Numbered from the stretch's first letter, positions 1-8,963 are shown. The stretch is 64,000 nucleotides of DNA from Chthoniobacter flavus Ellin428 (GCF_000173075.1 NZ_ABVL01000024.1:29268-93267); one strand, 5' to 3'. Notes: generated by a model from the letters alone, not told the origin. A program made the numbers and translations.

Positions 1-692
1 AACGCTACAAGATCGGCGAGCAGGAAATCCTCGCGCTCGATGGGATCGATCTCACCATCGACCAGGGCGAATACGCCGCGATCATCGGCCCTAGCGGCAG
101 CGGCAAGTCCACGCTCATGCACTTGCTCGGCTGTCTCGATACGCCGACCTCGGGCACGATGCTCATCGATGGCATCGACGTGAGCCGCGCCAGTGGCAAC
201 AAGCTGAGCGAAATGCGAAATCAAAAAATCGGTTTCGTCTTCCAGAGCTTCAATCTGCTGCCCAAGCTGACCGTCCTGCAAAACGTGGAGCTGCCCATGA
301 TCTATGCCGGTGTCTCCGCCCGCGAGCGCCGCGAGCGCGCGATGGTGGCGATCGAACGCGTGGAACTCCAAAACCGGGTCAAGAATACGCCGCTCCAGCT
401 TAGCGGCGGCCAGATGCAACGCGTGGCCATCGCCCGCGCACTGGTGAACAATCCGAGAATTATCTTCGCCGACGAACCGACGGGCAATCTCGACTCACGG
501 ACCGGCGCCAATATCCTCCAGCTCTTCCGCGAACTCAGCACCGGCGGCTGCACCATCGTGCTCGTCACCCACGATGCCAAAATTGCCGCGCAAACCCCGC
601 GCCGCATCGAAATCCGTGACGGCAAAATCGTGGACTCGGAATCCATGGATCCCCTGCTCAGCGGCCAGGCGCAACTCACCCCCACGAAATGA
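1..692 (+). CDS. ABC transporter ATP-binding protein, MacB/LolD type (5' end outside window)
   Basis: ATPase subunit of an ABC exporter of the MacB/LolD/FtsE group, which drives a FtsX-fold permease at the inner membrane. The reading frame is open from base 3, so the true start lies upstream. The Walker A motif GPSGSGKST is at 87-113, the signature LSGGQMQRVAIA begins at 399, and Walker B with the D-loop (FADEPTGNLDS) begins near 465. The H-loop VTHD follows. The C-terminal tail is short, as in the family. The next gene on the same strand, after a spacer filled by heptamer repeats, is the matching permease, so the two form an exporter pair. The substrate (lipoprotein, macrolide or peptide) cannot be told from sequence. 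Confidence 0.93.
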   Translation, partial: RYKIGEQEILALDGIDLTIDQGEYAAIIGPSGSGKSTLMHLLGCLDTPTSGTMLIDGIDVSRASGNKLSEMRNQKIGFVFQSFNLLPKLTVLQNVELPMIYAGVSARERRERAMVAIERVELQNRVKNTPLQLSGGQMQRVAIARALVNNPRIIFADEPTGNLDSRTGANILQLFRELSTGGCTIVLVTHDAKIAAQTPRRIEIRDGKIVDSESMDPLLSGQAQLTPTK

Positions 693-807
693 TTGCGGAA
701 TTCGGAACGCGAAATGCGCAATTTAATTTAGCGCGCACCGTTCAGTTCACCGACGAGATCGGAACCCCGGCCATTCCGCACTCCGCACTTCCCATTCTGC
801 ATTCCCG
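693..807. repeat. Inverted pair of degenerate heptamer arrays (GCGGAAT type)
   Basis: The spacer between the ABC ATPase and its permease begins right after the TGA stop with four 7-base units related to GCGGAAT (693-724). It ends directly before the ATG with five units of the reverse complement (ATTCCGC, ACTCCGC and variants, 773-807). The two arms could pair across a loop of about 48 bases. It belongs to the heptamer class seen at many gene boundaries in this window. Confidence 0.75.
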
Positions 808-2183
808 ATGAAACCTCTGGCTCGGCCTGCTCGTCGGCTTCAAGGAAATCTGGGCTCACAAATTTCGCAGCATCCTCACGATGCTCGGCGTCATTCTCGG
901 CGTCGCCTCGCTCCTTTCCATGTTCTCCCTCACCGCCGGCATCGCCAAGGGCATGCGCGAAATACATGCAACAGGTGGGTGGCATCGAACAAGTGAGCGT
1001 CATCCCCCAAGAGCCTCCGGAGGAGCAGCAGCTTTTCGCGGATACCTCACCAGGCCGCACCGTCAAGGACGCCGAGAGCATCGAGCGATCCGCCCCGCTC
1101 ATCTCGAGTGTGACCCCGGTTTCCACCCTGGGCGGCTGCGCGATTCACCGTGGTCCCATTACGATCCGTGGCTCGGTGGACGGCTGCTGGCCTTCCTACG
1201 TCGAGATCAACAAGCACAACGTCGCCGTCGGCCGCAATCTTTGCGACCTCGATCTCGAGGAGGCCAAGCGTGTCTGCGTCATCGGCAAGGTCATCGTCGA
1301 CCGCCTCTGGCCGGAGTTCCCCAATTACAATCCCATCGGCGAGACAATCCTGCTGAACAATCGGCCGTTTACGGTCGTCGGGGTTTTCGAATTTTACGAG
1401 CGCGAACAGGACAAGCGCCGGCGCCAACTCGCCCAGGAAAAGGCCAATGCCAAGGCCACTCCCACACCCACGCCGGCCAAGAAAAGGAGCGGCCGTTCTT
1501 CCCGCTCCACTCCCCTGGGCAACATCCCCTTCCTCGCCAAGAACTCCACCATCATCATCCCGATCAGCACCATGATGTTTGAGTTCAAGAGCGCCAGCGT
1601 GGTGGGTGGCGTCGATCAAGGACCGAACCTGAAACTCGATGCCCTGACCTTCCAGGTCGCCGACATCAATCGTTTTCAAGAGGCACTCGCCCAGGTACGC
1701 CGCATCCTGACGGAGACGCACCGCACCGTGGAGGATTTCGCCTTCTCCACTCGCGAGGAGATGTTCGACGCAATCGAGCAAAATATCCACGAGACACGCA
1801 TGAGCGGCGGCCTCATCGCCGGCATTTCTCTGCTCGTGGGCGGCATTGGAATCATGAACATCATGCTCGCCAGCATTACCGAACGCATTCGCGAGATCGG
1901 CGTACGTCGTGCGGTCGGCGCCAAGGCGCGGGACATTTTCGTGCAAATCGTCGTCGAGAGCGCGGTCATCGGTTTCATCGGCGGGCTGCTCGGCCTCATC
2001 GCCAGCGCGGCCATGATGAAACTGCTCATCTACATCTCACCGGGCAAAAACGCCCCGGTGGTGGAACTCGACAACGTGCTCATCAGCTTCGGCTTCGCCG
2101 TGGTCATCGGCGTCCTCAGCGGGTTATATCCGGCGTGGAAAGCGAGCCGCCTGGATCCCATCGAGGCGCTGCGCTACGGGTAG
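808..2183 (+). CDS. MacB-like ABC transporter permease (two apparent +1 frameshifts near N-terminus)
   Basis: Inner-membrane permease of a MacB/FtsX-type exporter, partner of the ATPase just upstream. From base 966 the frame is intact to the stop. It holds a periplasmic MacB-PCD-like region with a Pro/Lys/Ser-rich low-complexity insert (about 1430-1530) and the C-terminal FtsX core (GGIGIMNIMLASITERIREIG, then further membrane segments). The expected N-terminus is present but split over three frames. A start at 808 reads correctly only if one A of the AAA at 811-813 is dropped. The frame with TMLGVILGVASL (from about 878) joins the 966 frame only if one A near 960 is dropped. Corrected length is about 457 residues. 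Because the protein on both sides looks conserved, sequencing error is likelier than decay. Confidence 0.82.
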
Positions 2184-2190
2184 CGCAGGG

Positions 2191-2340
2191 AGTGGATAGT
2201 TGAGAGTTGATAGTTGATAGCCACGTCAAGTAAGCGAAAGTCACCGGCCGAAACTCACGTTGCTCCCGCTTCGTTTGCGAGCACCGTCCGCGCACACCAG
2301 CGATGGCTCTCAACCATCAACTCTCAACTATCAACTATCC
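2191..2340. repeat. Inverted pair of heptamer arrays (AGTTGAT / ATCAACT type)
   Basis: The left arm (2191-2220) has four units of AGTTGAT-like heptamers starting 7 bases after the permease stop. The right arm (2307-2340) has five units of the reverse complement (CTATCAA, CTCTCAA). The right arm lies inside the first codons of rlmN, which starts at 2303. The loop of about 86 bases has no recognisable gene. Confidence 0.8.
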
Positions 2341-3406
2341 GACCCTGACCGACCTTCCCTTCCCCGCTCTGGCGCAGGAAATGGACGGCCTTTCCCCCGT
2401 GCACACCCACGCCCTGTGGCGCGCGCTTTATCGTGAGGGCGCCACAGATCTCGCACGGCGCTCCGAATTTCTTCCCCCGCTCCGCCGCTGGCTGGATGCC
2501 GCCACAGCCCGGTTGCCGGTCGATGTGCCGGAACTCGTTGCCGACACCGCCAGCACGGATGGCCTGACCCGCAAGTTTCTCCTGCGCCTGGCCGATGCCC
2601 AGACCATCGAGACCGTGCTCATGAGCTATCGCGGTCGCTACACCGCTTGCGTCAGCACCCAGGCGGGTTGCGCCATGGGCTGTGTTTTTTGCGCCACGGG
2701 CCAGATGGGCTTTACGCGGCACCTGCGCCCGGGCGAGATCGTCGCGCAAGTCCTGCACGCCCAACGCACTCTCCTGGCGCGCAGCGAACCCGGCTTGCGC
2801 AATCTCGTGCTCATGGGCATGGGCGAACCGTTGCACAATTACGATTCCGTGATGACTGCGCTGGAGATCATCTCCGATCGGCGCGGACTCAATATCGGTC
2901 CCGGCCACATCACCATCAGCACCGTTGGCGTCGTTCCCGGCATTCTGCGTCTCGCCGAGGAGCAGCGCCCATATCATCTCGCGGTGAGCCTGCATGGTGC
3001 CAGCGAAGAAGAGCGCTCCGCACTCGTCCCGGCCAGTCGCCGCTGGTCGCTGGCCGAACTCATCGCCGCCTGCCGCACCTATGGTGCCAAAACCGGCCGC
3101 CGCATCTTCTTCGAATGGACGCTCATCGCCGGCCAGAACGATTCGCCGGCGCAAGCCGCCAGGCTCGCTGCGCTCCTCGCGGGTATCGATGCCCACGTCA
3201 ATCTCATCCCGCTCAATCCCACCGGCGGCTTCGCCGGCACCGCAAGTGCCAGTGCGGCGGCGAACGAATTCCAGCACACCTTGAAGGCCGCCAACATTCC
3301 CTCCACCGTTCGTCAGCGCCGCGGCATCGACGTTGCAGCGGGCTGCGGACAACTCAGGGTGGAGAAAGGCCGAACATCGGCCGGAGTAACATCCAACGTC
3401 CAATGA
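2303..3406 (+). CDS. rlmN: 23S rRNA (adenine(2503)-C(2))-methyltransferase RlmN
   Basis: Radical-SAM enzyme that methylates C2 of A2503 in 23S rRNA (and A37 of some tRNAs) in the cytosol. The 367-residue frame has the [4Fe-4S] motif CAMGCVFC (Cys123, Cys127, Cys130), the mechanistic Cys116 in TACVSTQAGC, and the second catalytic cysteine at about Cys348 in AAGCGQL. The length is normal for the family. Family homology begins near residue 14 (LTDLPFPALAQ). The preceding residues, 3-13, are encoded by a heptamer repeat, so the start at 2303 is the best in-frame ATG but not a conserved one. The last six residues are again repeat-encoded, and the stop overlaps the opposing NlpC/P60 gene by 53 bases. 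Confidence 0.93.
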   Translation: MALNHQLSTINYPTLTDLPFPALAQEMDGLSPVHTHALWRALYREGATDLARRSEFLPPLRRWLDAATARLPVDVPELVADTASTDGLTRKFLLRLADAQTIETVLMSYRGRYTACVSTQAGCAMGCVFCATGQMGFTRHLRPGEIVAQVLHAQRTLLARSEPGLRNLVLMGMGEPLHNYDSVMTALEIISDRRGLNIGPGHITISTVGVVPGILRLAEEQRPYHLAVSLHGASEEERSALVPASRRWSLAELIAACRTYGAKTGRRIFFEWTLIAGQNDSPAQAARLAALLAGIDAHVNLIPLNPTGGFAGTASASAAANEFQHTLKAANIPSTVRQRRGIDVAAGCGQLRVEKGRTSAGVTSNVQ

Positions 3407-4007
3407 AGCCGCTGCGGAACGCCAACGTTCCGCCACGCGCTTGCCCCATGGAATGTTCGATGTTGGGCGTTCGATGTTGGATGTTGGCGAAGCCTTTACA
3501 GCCCCCTCCCGGATGCCGCACGACGCACCCATTCGCCGGCCGATCCACCGTCGTCCATTGCGGTCCTTGATTTCCATCCGTCCAACCAGTGTCGAATCGC
3601 ACTCCCGCCACCGCGAGGAACACGTGGCCATTTTTCGCGTACACGTCGATCCAGTCTCCTTCGCCTGATTTGCCGTAGCCGCGGAAATCTTTTGAAACCA
3701 TGCAGCCATCCAGCAGCCCCGCCTCTCGCAGGACAAAGGACGCAGAACCCGAGCAATCATACCCGGTATCGACCGAGCAACCATGCCCACCGCCCCAGCG
3801 GTAGGGCAATCCGACGATGCGATTCCCCGCCTCGATCGCTCTCTCCACTCTCTCGGGCGCACCCGGCGGCGCAAAGGCGTAACCGCCCCGGATGATCGCG
3901 GTCCTCCCCGGCACATAATGGTAAGTGTAGTGGGGCGATTCACAGCCGGTCAGGCCGGCGAGCAGGAGAGCGAGAACGAGGAAGGAAGAAAGGCGCAATG
4001 CAGTCAT
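3354..4007 (-). CDS. NlpC/P60-family lipoprotein (putative cell-wall peptidase)
   Basis: Probable envelope lipoprotein with an NlpC/P60-like papain fold, a family that usually cleaves peptidoglycan stem peptides. The start at 4007 gives a signal peptide with a lipobox ending LAGLTGC (Cys22). Catalytic Cys85 sits in YDCSGSA, and the candidate catalytic His128 is in NGHVF. LPYRWGGGHG before the Cys matches the family. A longer in-frame ATG at 4064 would spoil the signal peptide. The last about 45 of 217 residues (after RHPGGGCKG) are encoded by the heptamer arrays and their loop and run antisense into the rlmN 3' end, so they are probably not part of the fold. Substrate unknown. Confidence 0.8.
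   Translation of the reverse strand: MTALRLSSFLVLALLLAGLTGCESPHYTYHYVPGRTAIIRGGYAFAPPGAPERVERAIEAGNRIVGLPYRWGGGHGCSVDTGYDCSGSASFVLREAGLLDGCMVSKDFRGYGKSGEGDWIDVYAKNGHVFLAVAGVRFDTGWTDGNQGPQWTTVDRPANGCVVRHPGGGCKGFANIQHRTPNIEHSMGQARGGTLAFRSGFIGRWMLLRPMFGLSPP
3388..3489. repeat. Inverted heptamer arrays (AACATCC / GATGTTG type) in convergent gene ends
   Basis: AACATCC, AACGTCC, AATGA at 3388-3406 face five units of GATGTTG-like sequence at 3452-3489. The left arm contains the rlmN stop codon. The right arm encodes residues about 173-185 of the opposing lipoprotein, so both convergent proteins end in repeat-derived sequence. Confidence 0.78.
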
Positions 4008-4212
4008 TGGGTTACTCACGAAGGATGAAGGCAGGAAATATGCCGAATGCGTAAAAACACTCAACAGGCACGCCGCTGGTGTTTATCCAGCCGACTCAGT
4101 CCAGCATAAATCGGCGCCTCTTGAAATGGCCGTTGGAATTCTCGTTGCTGATCGGCGCCGATTTCAGCTTGGGTGAAGCACGTCGCGACAGCGGCTTCCC
4201 ACTATTTCGTCG

Positions 4213-5172
4213 ATGCCCATCGTCCCCTCCGCCTTTCACGCCCCATTCTTCCTGCGCAATGGCCACGTGCAAACCATCCTCCCAGTCCTGTTGCCACGCC
4301 GCCTCCGCACGGCGTTCGTTCGCGAGCGACTGGAATTGCCCGATGGCGATTTCCTCGATCTCGACTGGCTGCGCGGAAATGGCAATCGTCTCGTCATTCT
4401 CGCCCACGGACTCGAGGGCAGCTCCACGCAAAACTACATTCGCGGGATAACGGCGGAGTTGGCGAAAGCGGGTTGGGATTCACTGGCCTACAATTTTCGC
4501 GGCTGTAGCGGCGAACCGAATCGCCTGCCACGCGCCTATCACAGCGGCGAGACCGAAGACCTGCGCACCGTCATCACTCGTGCGACCAGGGACTACTCCA
4601 CGCTGGCCCTCGTCGGCTTCAGTCTCGGCGGCAACGTCGTCCTGAAATATCTCGGCGAAGCTCCGCCGCACGCCAGTATTCGCGCGAGCGCGGCCGTCTG
4701 TGCGCCGATCGATCTCGCCGCCTGCGCGCGCAAGCTCGACGAGAAACGCAGCAATCGCATCTACCTGCGCCGCTTTATCGTCTCACTCGTGGACAAGATC
4801 GAGGCCAAGGCCGCGCTCTTCCCCGACGTCGTCGACTCCACGGGTGCGCGCCACTTGCGCTCATTCCAGGAATTCGACGACCGCTTCACCGGCCCGATGC
4901 ACGGCTTCCGCGATGCGGCCGATTACTGGACCCGTTCCAGCGCCCGGCAGTTCCTCTCGAAGATCACCGTCCCCACGCTCCTCCTCCAGCCACGCAACGA
5001 TCCCTTCCTCGCGCCTGAGGCCTATCCCTGGCCCGAAGCTGAAGCGAATCCTCACTTCTTCCTCGAAGCGCCGGAGTCCGGCGGCCATGTCGGCTTCCTC
5101 GATCTTCGAAATGGTCTGCAGCCGTGGTCCGAACGCCGCGTCGCGGAGTTTCTCCGCGAACACGTTCGCTGA
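4213..5172 (+). CDS. Alpha/beta hydrolase, YheT family (COG0429 type)
   Basis: Cytosolic serine hydrolase of the YheT group. HAPFFLRNGHVQTI at the N-terminus, LAHGLEGS at about 64-71, NFRGCSGEPNR at about 94-104 and the nucleophile elbow GFSLGGN (Ser137) are all typical. The acid (LQPRNDPF) and His (SGGHVGF) follow in order near the C-terminus. Its 319 residues match the usual length. The physiological ester is unknown for the family. It stands alone, with no SD-like sequence before the ATG. Confidence 0.9.
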   Translation: MPIVPSAFHAPFFLRNGHVQTILPVLLPRRLRTAFVRERLELPDGDFLDLDWLRGNGNRLVILAHGLEGSSTQNYIRGITAELAKAGWDSLAYNFRGCSGEPNRLPRAYHSGETEDLRTVITRATRDYSTLALVGFSLGGNVVLKYLGEAPPHASIRASAAVCAPIDLAACARKLDEKRSNRIYLRRFIVSLVDKIEAKAALFPDVVDSTGARHLRSFQEFDDRFTGPMHGFRDAADYWTRSSARQFLSKITVPTLLLQPRNDPFLAPEAYPWPEAEANPHFFLEAPESGGHVGFLDLRNGLQPWSERRVAEFLREHVR

Positions 5173-5488
5173 ACTTAACGGCTAGTTTACGTAAACATAC
5201 GTAGTTAAAACCTATATATCACCGCCATTCTGCGCCTATTCACCGCACTGCACCGTGCACGAGTCCTCGGCCGCTGGCTCAGTTTCGTCGTCTGTCTGGG
5301 TCCGTGTCGGAAATTTCTGCCGGTGCTGCTTCTTTTTCGGGGCATGACAAGGTAAAAAGGCCGTCGGGCCAAAAGCAGTCAAACGATTCGCTGGCGCAAC
5401 GGGCCATTCGCGGCTAACCAAAGCGCCCGCCAAAGCATGCCAATCGCTAGGGCGGCTCAAGTTTCGTCATTCGTCATTCGTCATTTCC
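5173..5488. other. Intergenic region with a perfect palindrome and a heptamer array
   Basis: Non-coding by inspection. It is AT-rich at 5175-5220, where the perfect 12-base palindrome GTTTACGTAAAC (5185-5196) is followed by ATACGTAGTTAAAAC, a possible operator or promoter region. The middle holds nothing I recognise. The last 26 bases are three TTCGTCA heptamers plus TTTCC, ending at the ABC-F start codon. Confidence 0.5.
5463..5488. repeat. Heptamer array (TTCGTCA x3) abutting a start codon
   Basis: Three perfect TTCGTCA units (5463-5483) followed by TTTCC and then the ATG of the ABC-F gene at 5489. No inverted partner is visible upstream. The same unit sits in the same place before the NIPSNAP gene at 22083. 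Confidence 0.75.
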
Positions 5489-7099
5489 ATGCTCACCATT
5501 CGCGAACTCAAGAAATCCCTCGGCGGCCGTGTGCTCTTCGAAGAAGCCGACCTGCAGGTGAACTACGGCGAGCGCGTCGCCCTCGTCGGCCCGAACGGCG
5601 CCGGAAAGTCGACTCTCTTCAATATCATCCTCAAGCGCGAGGAGCCCGATGCTGGTGGCGTGGAACGCGATGAATGGACGATGATCGGCTATCTGCCGCA
5701 GGAAGCGGAAGCCGTCGGCGACGAGACCGCGCTCGATGTCGCCACCGGCCGGGCCGGCGAAGTGCCCGCGCTGGAAAAGCGCCTGCATGAGCTCGAGCAG
5801 ACCGGCGACGTTTCCAGCCCCGAGTATCTCGAGGCCCACGCCAAGCACGAGGCGCTGAGCGATCCGCAAGTCGACGCCAAGGCCAAGCGCATGCTCGCCG
5901 GACTCGGCTACCGCGACGAGAATTTCAACAAACCGGCGCGCGAACTCAGCGGCGGCTGGATCATGCGCGCCCACCTCGCGCGTCTGCTCGTGATGGAGCC
6001 CGATCTTCTCATGCTCGACGAGCCGACCAACCATCTCGACCTGATCTCGCTCCTCTGGCTGCAGAATTATCTCAAGAACTACTCCGGCGCGGTCCTGCTC
6101 ATCTCGCACGATCGCCAGTTCATGGATGAAATCGTCCAGACGGTTTACGAAATCCACGAGCGCAAACTGCTGAGTTACACGGGGAACTACGCCGACTTCC
6201 TCCGGCAAAAGGAAGAGCGCTACGAGCAGCAGTCCGCCGCTTACAAGAACCAGCAGAAGCGCATCGCGGAACTGCAGGAATTTGCAGATCGCTTCCGGTC
6301 CGTGGCATCGAAGGCCGCGCAGGCCCAGAGCAAGCTCAAGGAAATCGAGCGCATGGAGCTCATTGAAAAGCCGCTCCCGCCGCGCAAGCCGTTCCGGTTT
6401 CAAATTCCCCAGCCGCCGCGCAGCGGTGCGCTCGTCATGTCGCTCAGCGGCATTCACATGGCGTATGGCAACAACGTCGTCTACAAGGGGCTCGATCTCG
6501 ACATCGAGCGCGGCGAGCGCACTGTGCTCGTCGGCCCGAACGGCGCCGGCAAATCCACGCTGCTCAAGATTCTCGCCGGGGTGCTTGAATTCCAAAAAGG
6601 CGAACGCAAAGCCGGCCTCAACGCCAAGATCGGTTACTTCTCACAACATCGCGCCGCCACCCTCGATCCCAACAAGACCGTGCTGCAGGAAGTGATGGAT
6701 GCCAACGGCACGCTCAGCGAAAACGAAGCACGCGCCATCCTCGGCTCATTCCTCTTCCGCAAGGATGAGATCTACAAAAAGACCGGCGTCCTCAGCGGCG
6801 GAGAGAAGACGCGGCTCAACCTCATCAAGTTTCTCGTCGATCCGCCGAACCTGCTCCTCATGGACGAACCGACGACGCATCTCGACATCCACACCGTCGA
6901 GTCGCTCATTCTCGCGCTCGAGAGCTACCAGGGCACGCTGGTCTTCATCAGCCACGACGTGCATTTCATCCGCAAGCTCGCCACCAAGGTTCTGCACGTC
7001 AACGCCGGCGCCGTCCGCGGCTATCCCGGCGGCTACGATTACTTCCTGGAAAAGACCAATGCCCTCGGCAACGAGCGCGCCGCGCTCACCGCGGGATAG
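5489..7099 (+). CDS. ABC-F family ATPase (ribosome-associated, Uup/YbiT-like)
   Basis: Soluble protein with two ABC domains and no membrane part, as in ABC-F translation factors that act at the ribosomal E site. The first Walker A VGPNGAGKST is at about residues 33-42, followed by signature LSGGW and LMLDEPTNHLDL. The second Walker A is near residue 350, with LSGGEKTRL and LLMDEPTTHLDI. Between them lies the charged interdomain linker (about 225-300) with YEQQSAAYKNQQKRIAELQ. Length 536 is normal. The exact subfamily (Uup, YbiT, EttA) cannot be settled by eye. The start at 5489 is preceded only by the heptamer array, not by an SD. Confidence 0.92.
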   Translation: MLTIRELKKSLGGRVLFEEADLQVNYGERVALVGPNGAGKSTLFNIILKREEPDAGGVERDEWTMIGYLPQEAEAVGDETALDVATGRAGEVPALEKRLHELEQTGDVSSPEYLEAHAKHEALSDPQVDAKAKRMLAGLGYRDENFNKPARELSGGWIMRAHLARLLVMEPDLLMLDEPTNHLDLISLLWLQNYLKNYSGAVLLISHDRQFMDEIVQTVYEIHERKLLSYTGNYADFLRQKEERYEQQSAAYKNQQKRIAELQEFADRFRSVASKAAQAQSKLKEIERMELIEKPLPPRKPFRFQIPQPPRSGALVMSLSGIHMAYGNNVVYKGLDLDIERGERTVLVGPNGAGKSTLLKILAGVLEFQKGERKAGLNAKIGYFSQHRAATLDPNKTVLQEVMDANGTLSENEARAILGSFLFRKDEIYKKTGVLSGGEKTRLNLIKFLVDPPNLLLMDEPTTHLDIHTVESLILALESYQGTLVFISHDVHFIRKLATKVLHVNAGAVRGYPGGYDYFLEKTNALGNERAALTAG

Positions 7100-7176
7100 A
7101 CACAGACTCTAAGCGAAGTCTCCGCTGCTAGTTATCTCCTCAAGAGCGCTCAAAACACCCGCTCGCGTTTCCCCCA

Positions 7177-8187
7177 ATGAAACTCGCCTGTTTCCTCCTG
7201 CTCGCGCCGCTGATCGCCTTCGGCGCGCCCACCACCGACGTGGCCGGTCTGCGCAAAGCCGCCGAGGCCAGCGCCGAGCGTCACGGCGTCGAAGTGCACT
7301 TCGACCAACCCTACGCTGGCAACGATAACCCCATGCAGTGCGTGGATCTCTACCTGCCAAAGCAGCGCAAGAGCGACAAGCCTCTGCCGGTGATCGCGTA
7401 TCTGCACGGCGGTGGCTGGCTCGCTGGCCACCGAATCGGCGGCTTCGCGGGCCTTATCCGCCGTGTGCAGGACGGCGAATACGCCGGGGTCTCTATCGGT
7501 TACCGGCTGACCGGCGAAGCATCCTGGCCAGCGCAAATCCATGACTGCAAGGCGGCGATCCGCTGGATTCGCGGCCATGCCAAACAATACCATCTCGATC
7601 CCGACAAGATCGCCATCGCCGGCAATTCCGCAGGCGGACATCTCGCCTCCCTCCTCGGCACGAGTGGCGGAGTAAAGGAGCTGGAGGGCAACCTCGGCGA
7701 ATGGACCAACGAAAGCAGTCGCGTGACGTGCGTCGTGGATCTCTGCGGGCCGGAAGATCTCACCAAACCGCTGATGTTCGACCGACTCGGCCATCCCATC
7801 GTCAAGGACCTGGCAGTGGTCGGATTGCTGGGCGGCACCTATGAAGAAAAGCATGACGAAGCCGTCGCCGCATCACCGCTCACCTGGGTCAGTCCCGACG
7901 ACCCGCCTTTCTTCATTGCGCAAGGCACGAAGGACGATCGCGTGGCGTACGCCAATTCCGAGGCCTTGCACGCCGCGTTGCAAAAAGCCGGTGTCAAATC
8001 GCTGCTCATCCCGATCACCGGCGGTGGTCACGGTTCGGTGAGCAACACGGAAGTCCAGCGCCGCGTGGACCAATTCGTGGACATGTATCTACGCGGCATC
8101 CCGGCGGAGATCAGCACAGAACCAGTCCCGGCCGACGGCCCGAAGAACCAGGAGAGTGCCAAGAGCCAGGTAACAAGAGCCAAGTGA
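7177..8187 (+). CDS. Secreted alpha/beta hydrolase (BD-FAE/HSL-like esterase)
   Basis: Exported esterase or lipase of the hormone-sensitive-lipase/BD-FAE type. A signal peptide (residues 1-16, ending AFGA) is followed by the oxyanion motif HGGGW (77-81), nucleophile elbow GNSAGGH (Ser151), the acid in GTKDDRVAY and the His in GGGHGSVS. Such enzymes often deacetylate polysaccharides or cleave short-chain esters, but the substrate is not shown. The last about 13 residues (NQESAKSQVTRAK) are encoded by a heptamer array that includes the stop codon, so the natural end of the domain is near residue 320. It is convergent with the NADP-oxidoreductase gene. Confidence 0.88.
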   Translation: MKLACFLLLAPLIAFGAPTTDVAGLRKAAEASAERHGVEVHFDQPYAGNDNPMQCVDLYLPKQRKSDKPLPVIAYLHGGGWLAGHRIGGFAGLIRRVQDGEYAGVSIGYRLTGEASWPAQIHDCKAAIRWIRGHAKQYHLDPDKIAIAGNSAGGHLASLLGTSGGVKELEGNLGEWTNESSRVTCVVDLCGPEDLTKPLMFDRLGHPIVKDLAVVGLLGGTYEEKHDEAVAASPLTWVSPDDPPFFIAQGTKDDRVAYANSEALHAALQKAGVKSLLIPITGGGHGSVSNTEVQRRVDQFVDMYLRGIPAEISTEPVPADGPKNQESAKSQVTRAK

Positions 8188-8230
8188 TTCCCGCAATGGA
8201 ACCGTTACTTGGCTCCTGGCCCTTTTCTTA
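8147..8230. repeat. Inverted heptamer arrays (AAGAGCC / GGCTCCT type) between convergent genes
   Basis: ACCAGGA, GAGTGCC, AAGAGCC, AGGTAAC, AAGAGCC, AAGTGA (8147-8187) end at the stop of the plus-strand esterase. GTTACTT, GGCTCCT, GGCCCTT, TTCTTA (8204-8230) reach the stop of the minus-strand gene. The arms can pair over a 16-base loop, and the T-rich right end could make it a bidirectional terminator. Confidence 0.72.
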
Positions 8231-8887
8231 CTTCCCGCGCGCGAAGTGGATGTTGAAATGCGGCGTTCCGAATTTCCCCCATAGCCGCACCCAAAGCGCG
8301 AGGAACATCTCCGTGCCACGGGAGTTCGAGATGTCGCCAAGGTCGATAATGCTCTCCGGCTTCCAGCCAAACCATTCGCTCAGCCAGCCGGCCACTTGGG
8401 CTTTTGCTCCGGCGTCGTTGCCGCAGATGAGGAGTTCATGCTCTCCGGGCACGCTCGAAGGGTTGACCATCACGTCGCAGTTCACCGTGTTCAGCGCCTT
8501 CACCACACGGACATCCGGGAATTCGTGCTGCGTCTGTTCGCCGAGGGAATCGGTGTTGCACACGGTCAGTGTGGGCGGCATGCCTTTCGAGAAATCGAGC
8601 GGGTTGCCGACTTGGATGAGCACCTTGCCGCGCAGATTCGCCGCACCGGCCTGGCGCAGGGCTTCGATGGAATTTGCCCCATTGGTGCAATCGAGAACGA
8701 TTTCTCCAAACGCCGCGGTATCCGCGAAGGTGCCGATCTGGCCTTTGCCGCCGACTGAGCGGAGCCATTCCTGTCCCGCGCTGCTATTGGCGGTGCGTGA
8801 GCCGACCATGATCTGGTGGCCAAGTTGAACGAGTTTGGTGGCCAGTGTATTGCCAACCATGCCGGTGCCGAGAACTGCGATTTTCAT
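8228..8887 (-). CDS. NADP-dependent (coenzyme F420-type) oxidoreductase-like dinucleotide-binding protein
   Basis: Rossmann-fold protein of the F420-dependent NADP reductase-like family (219 residues). The N-terminus MKIAVLGTGMVGNTLATKL carries the GxGxxG nucleotide motif at 7-12. IMVGSRTA marks the end of beta-2 with an Arg expected for NADP(H). ALNTVNCDVM matches the family's central region. Bacteria without F420 commonly carry this family with NADPH as the only cofactor, so F420 use is not implied. It is transcribed divergently from an HxlR regulator, a common pairing that suggests control by redox or electrophile stress. Confidence 0.87.
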   Translation of the reverse strand: MKIAVLGTGMVGNTLATKLVQLGHQIMVGSRTANSSAGQEWLRSVGGKGQIGTFADTAAFGEIVLDCTNGANSIEALRQAGAANLRGKVLIQVGNPLDFSKGMPPTLTVCNTDSLGEQTQHEFPDVRVVKALNTVNCDVMVNPSSVPGEHELLICGNDAGAKAQVAGWLSEWFGWKPESIIDLGDISNSRGTEMFLALWVRLWGKFGTPHFNIHFARGK

Positions 8888-8963
8888 AAGGTCTCTTTGG
8901 ATAGGGTTGAGTCTTTTGCGATGGCGCGACCTGCTTTCTACGCCTTGCAGTGATTTCGACAAG

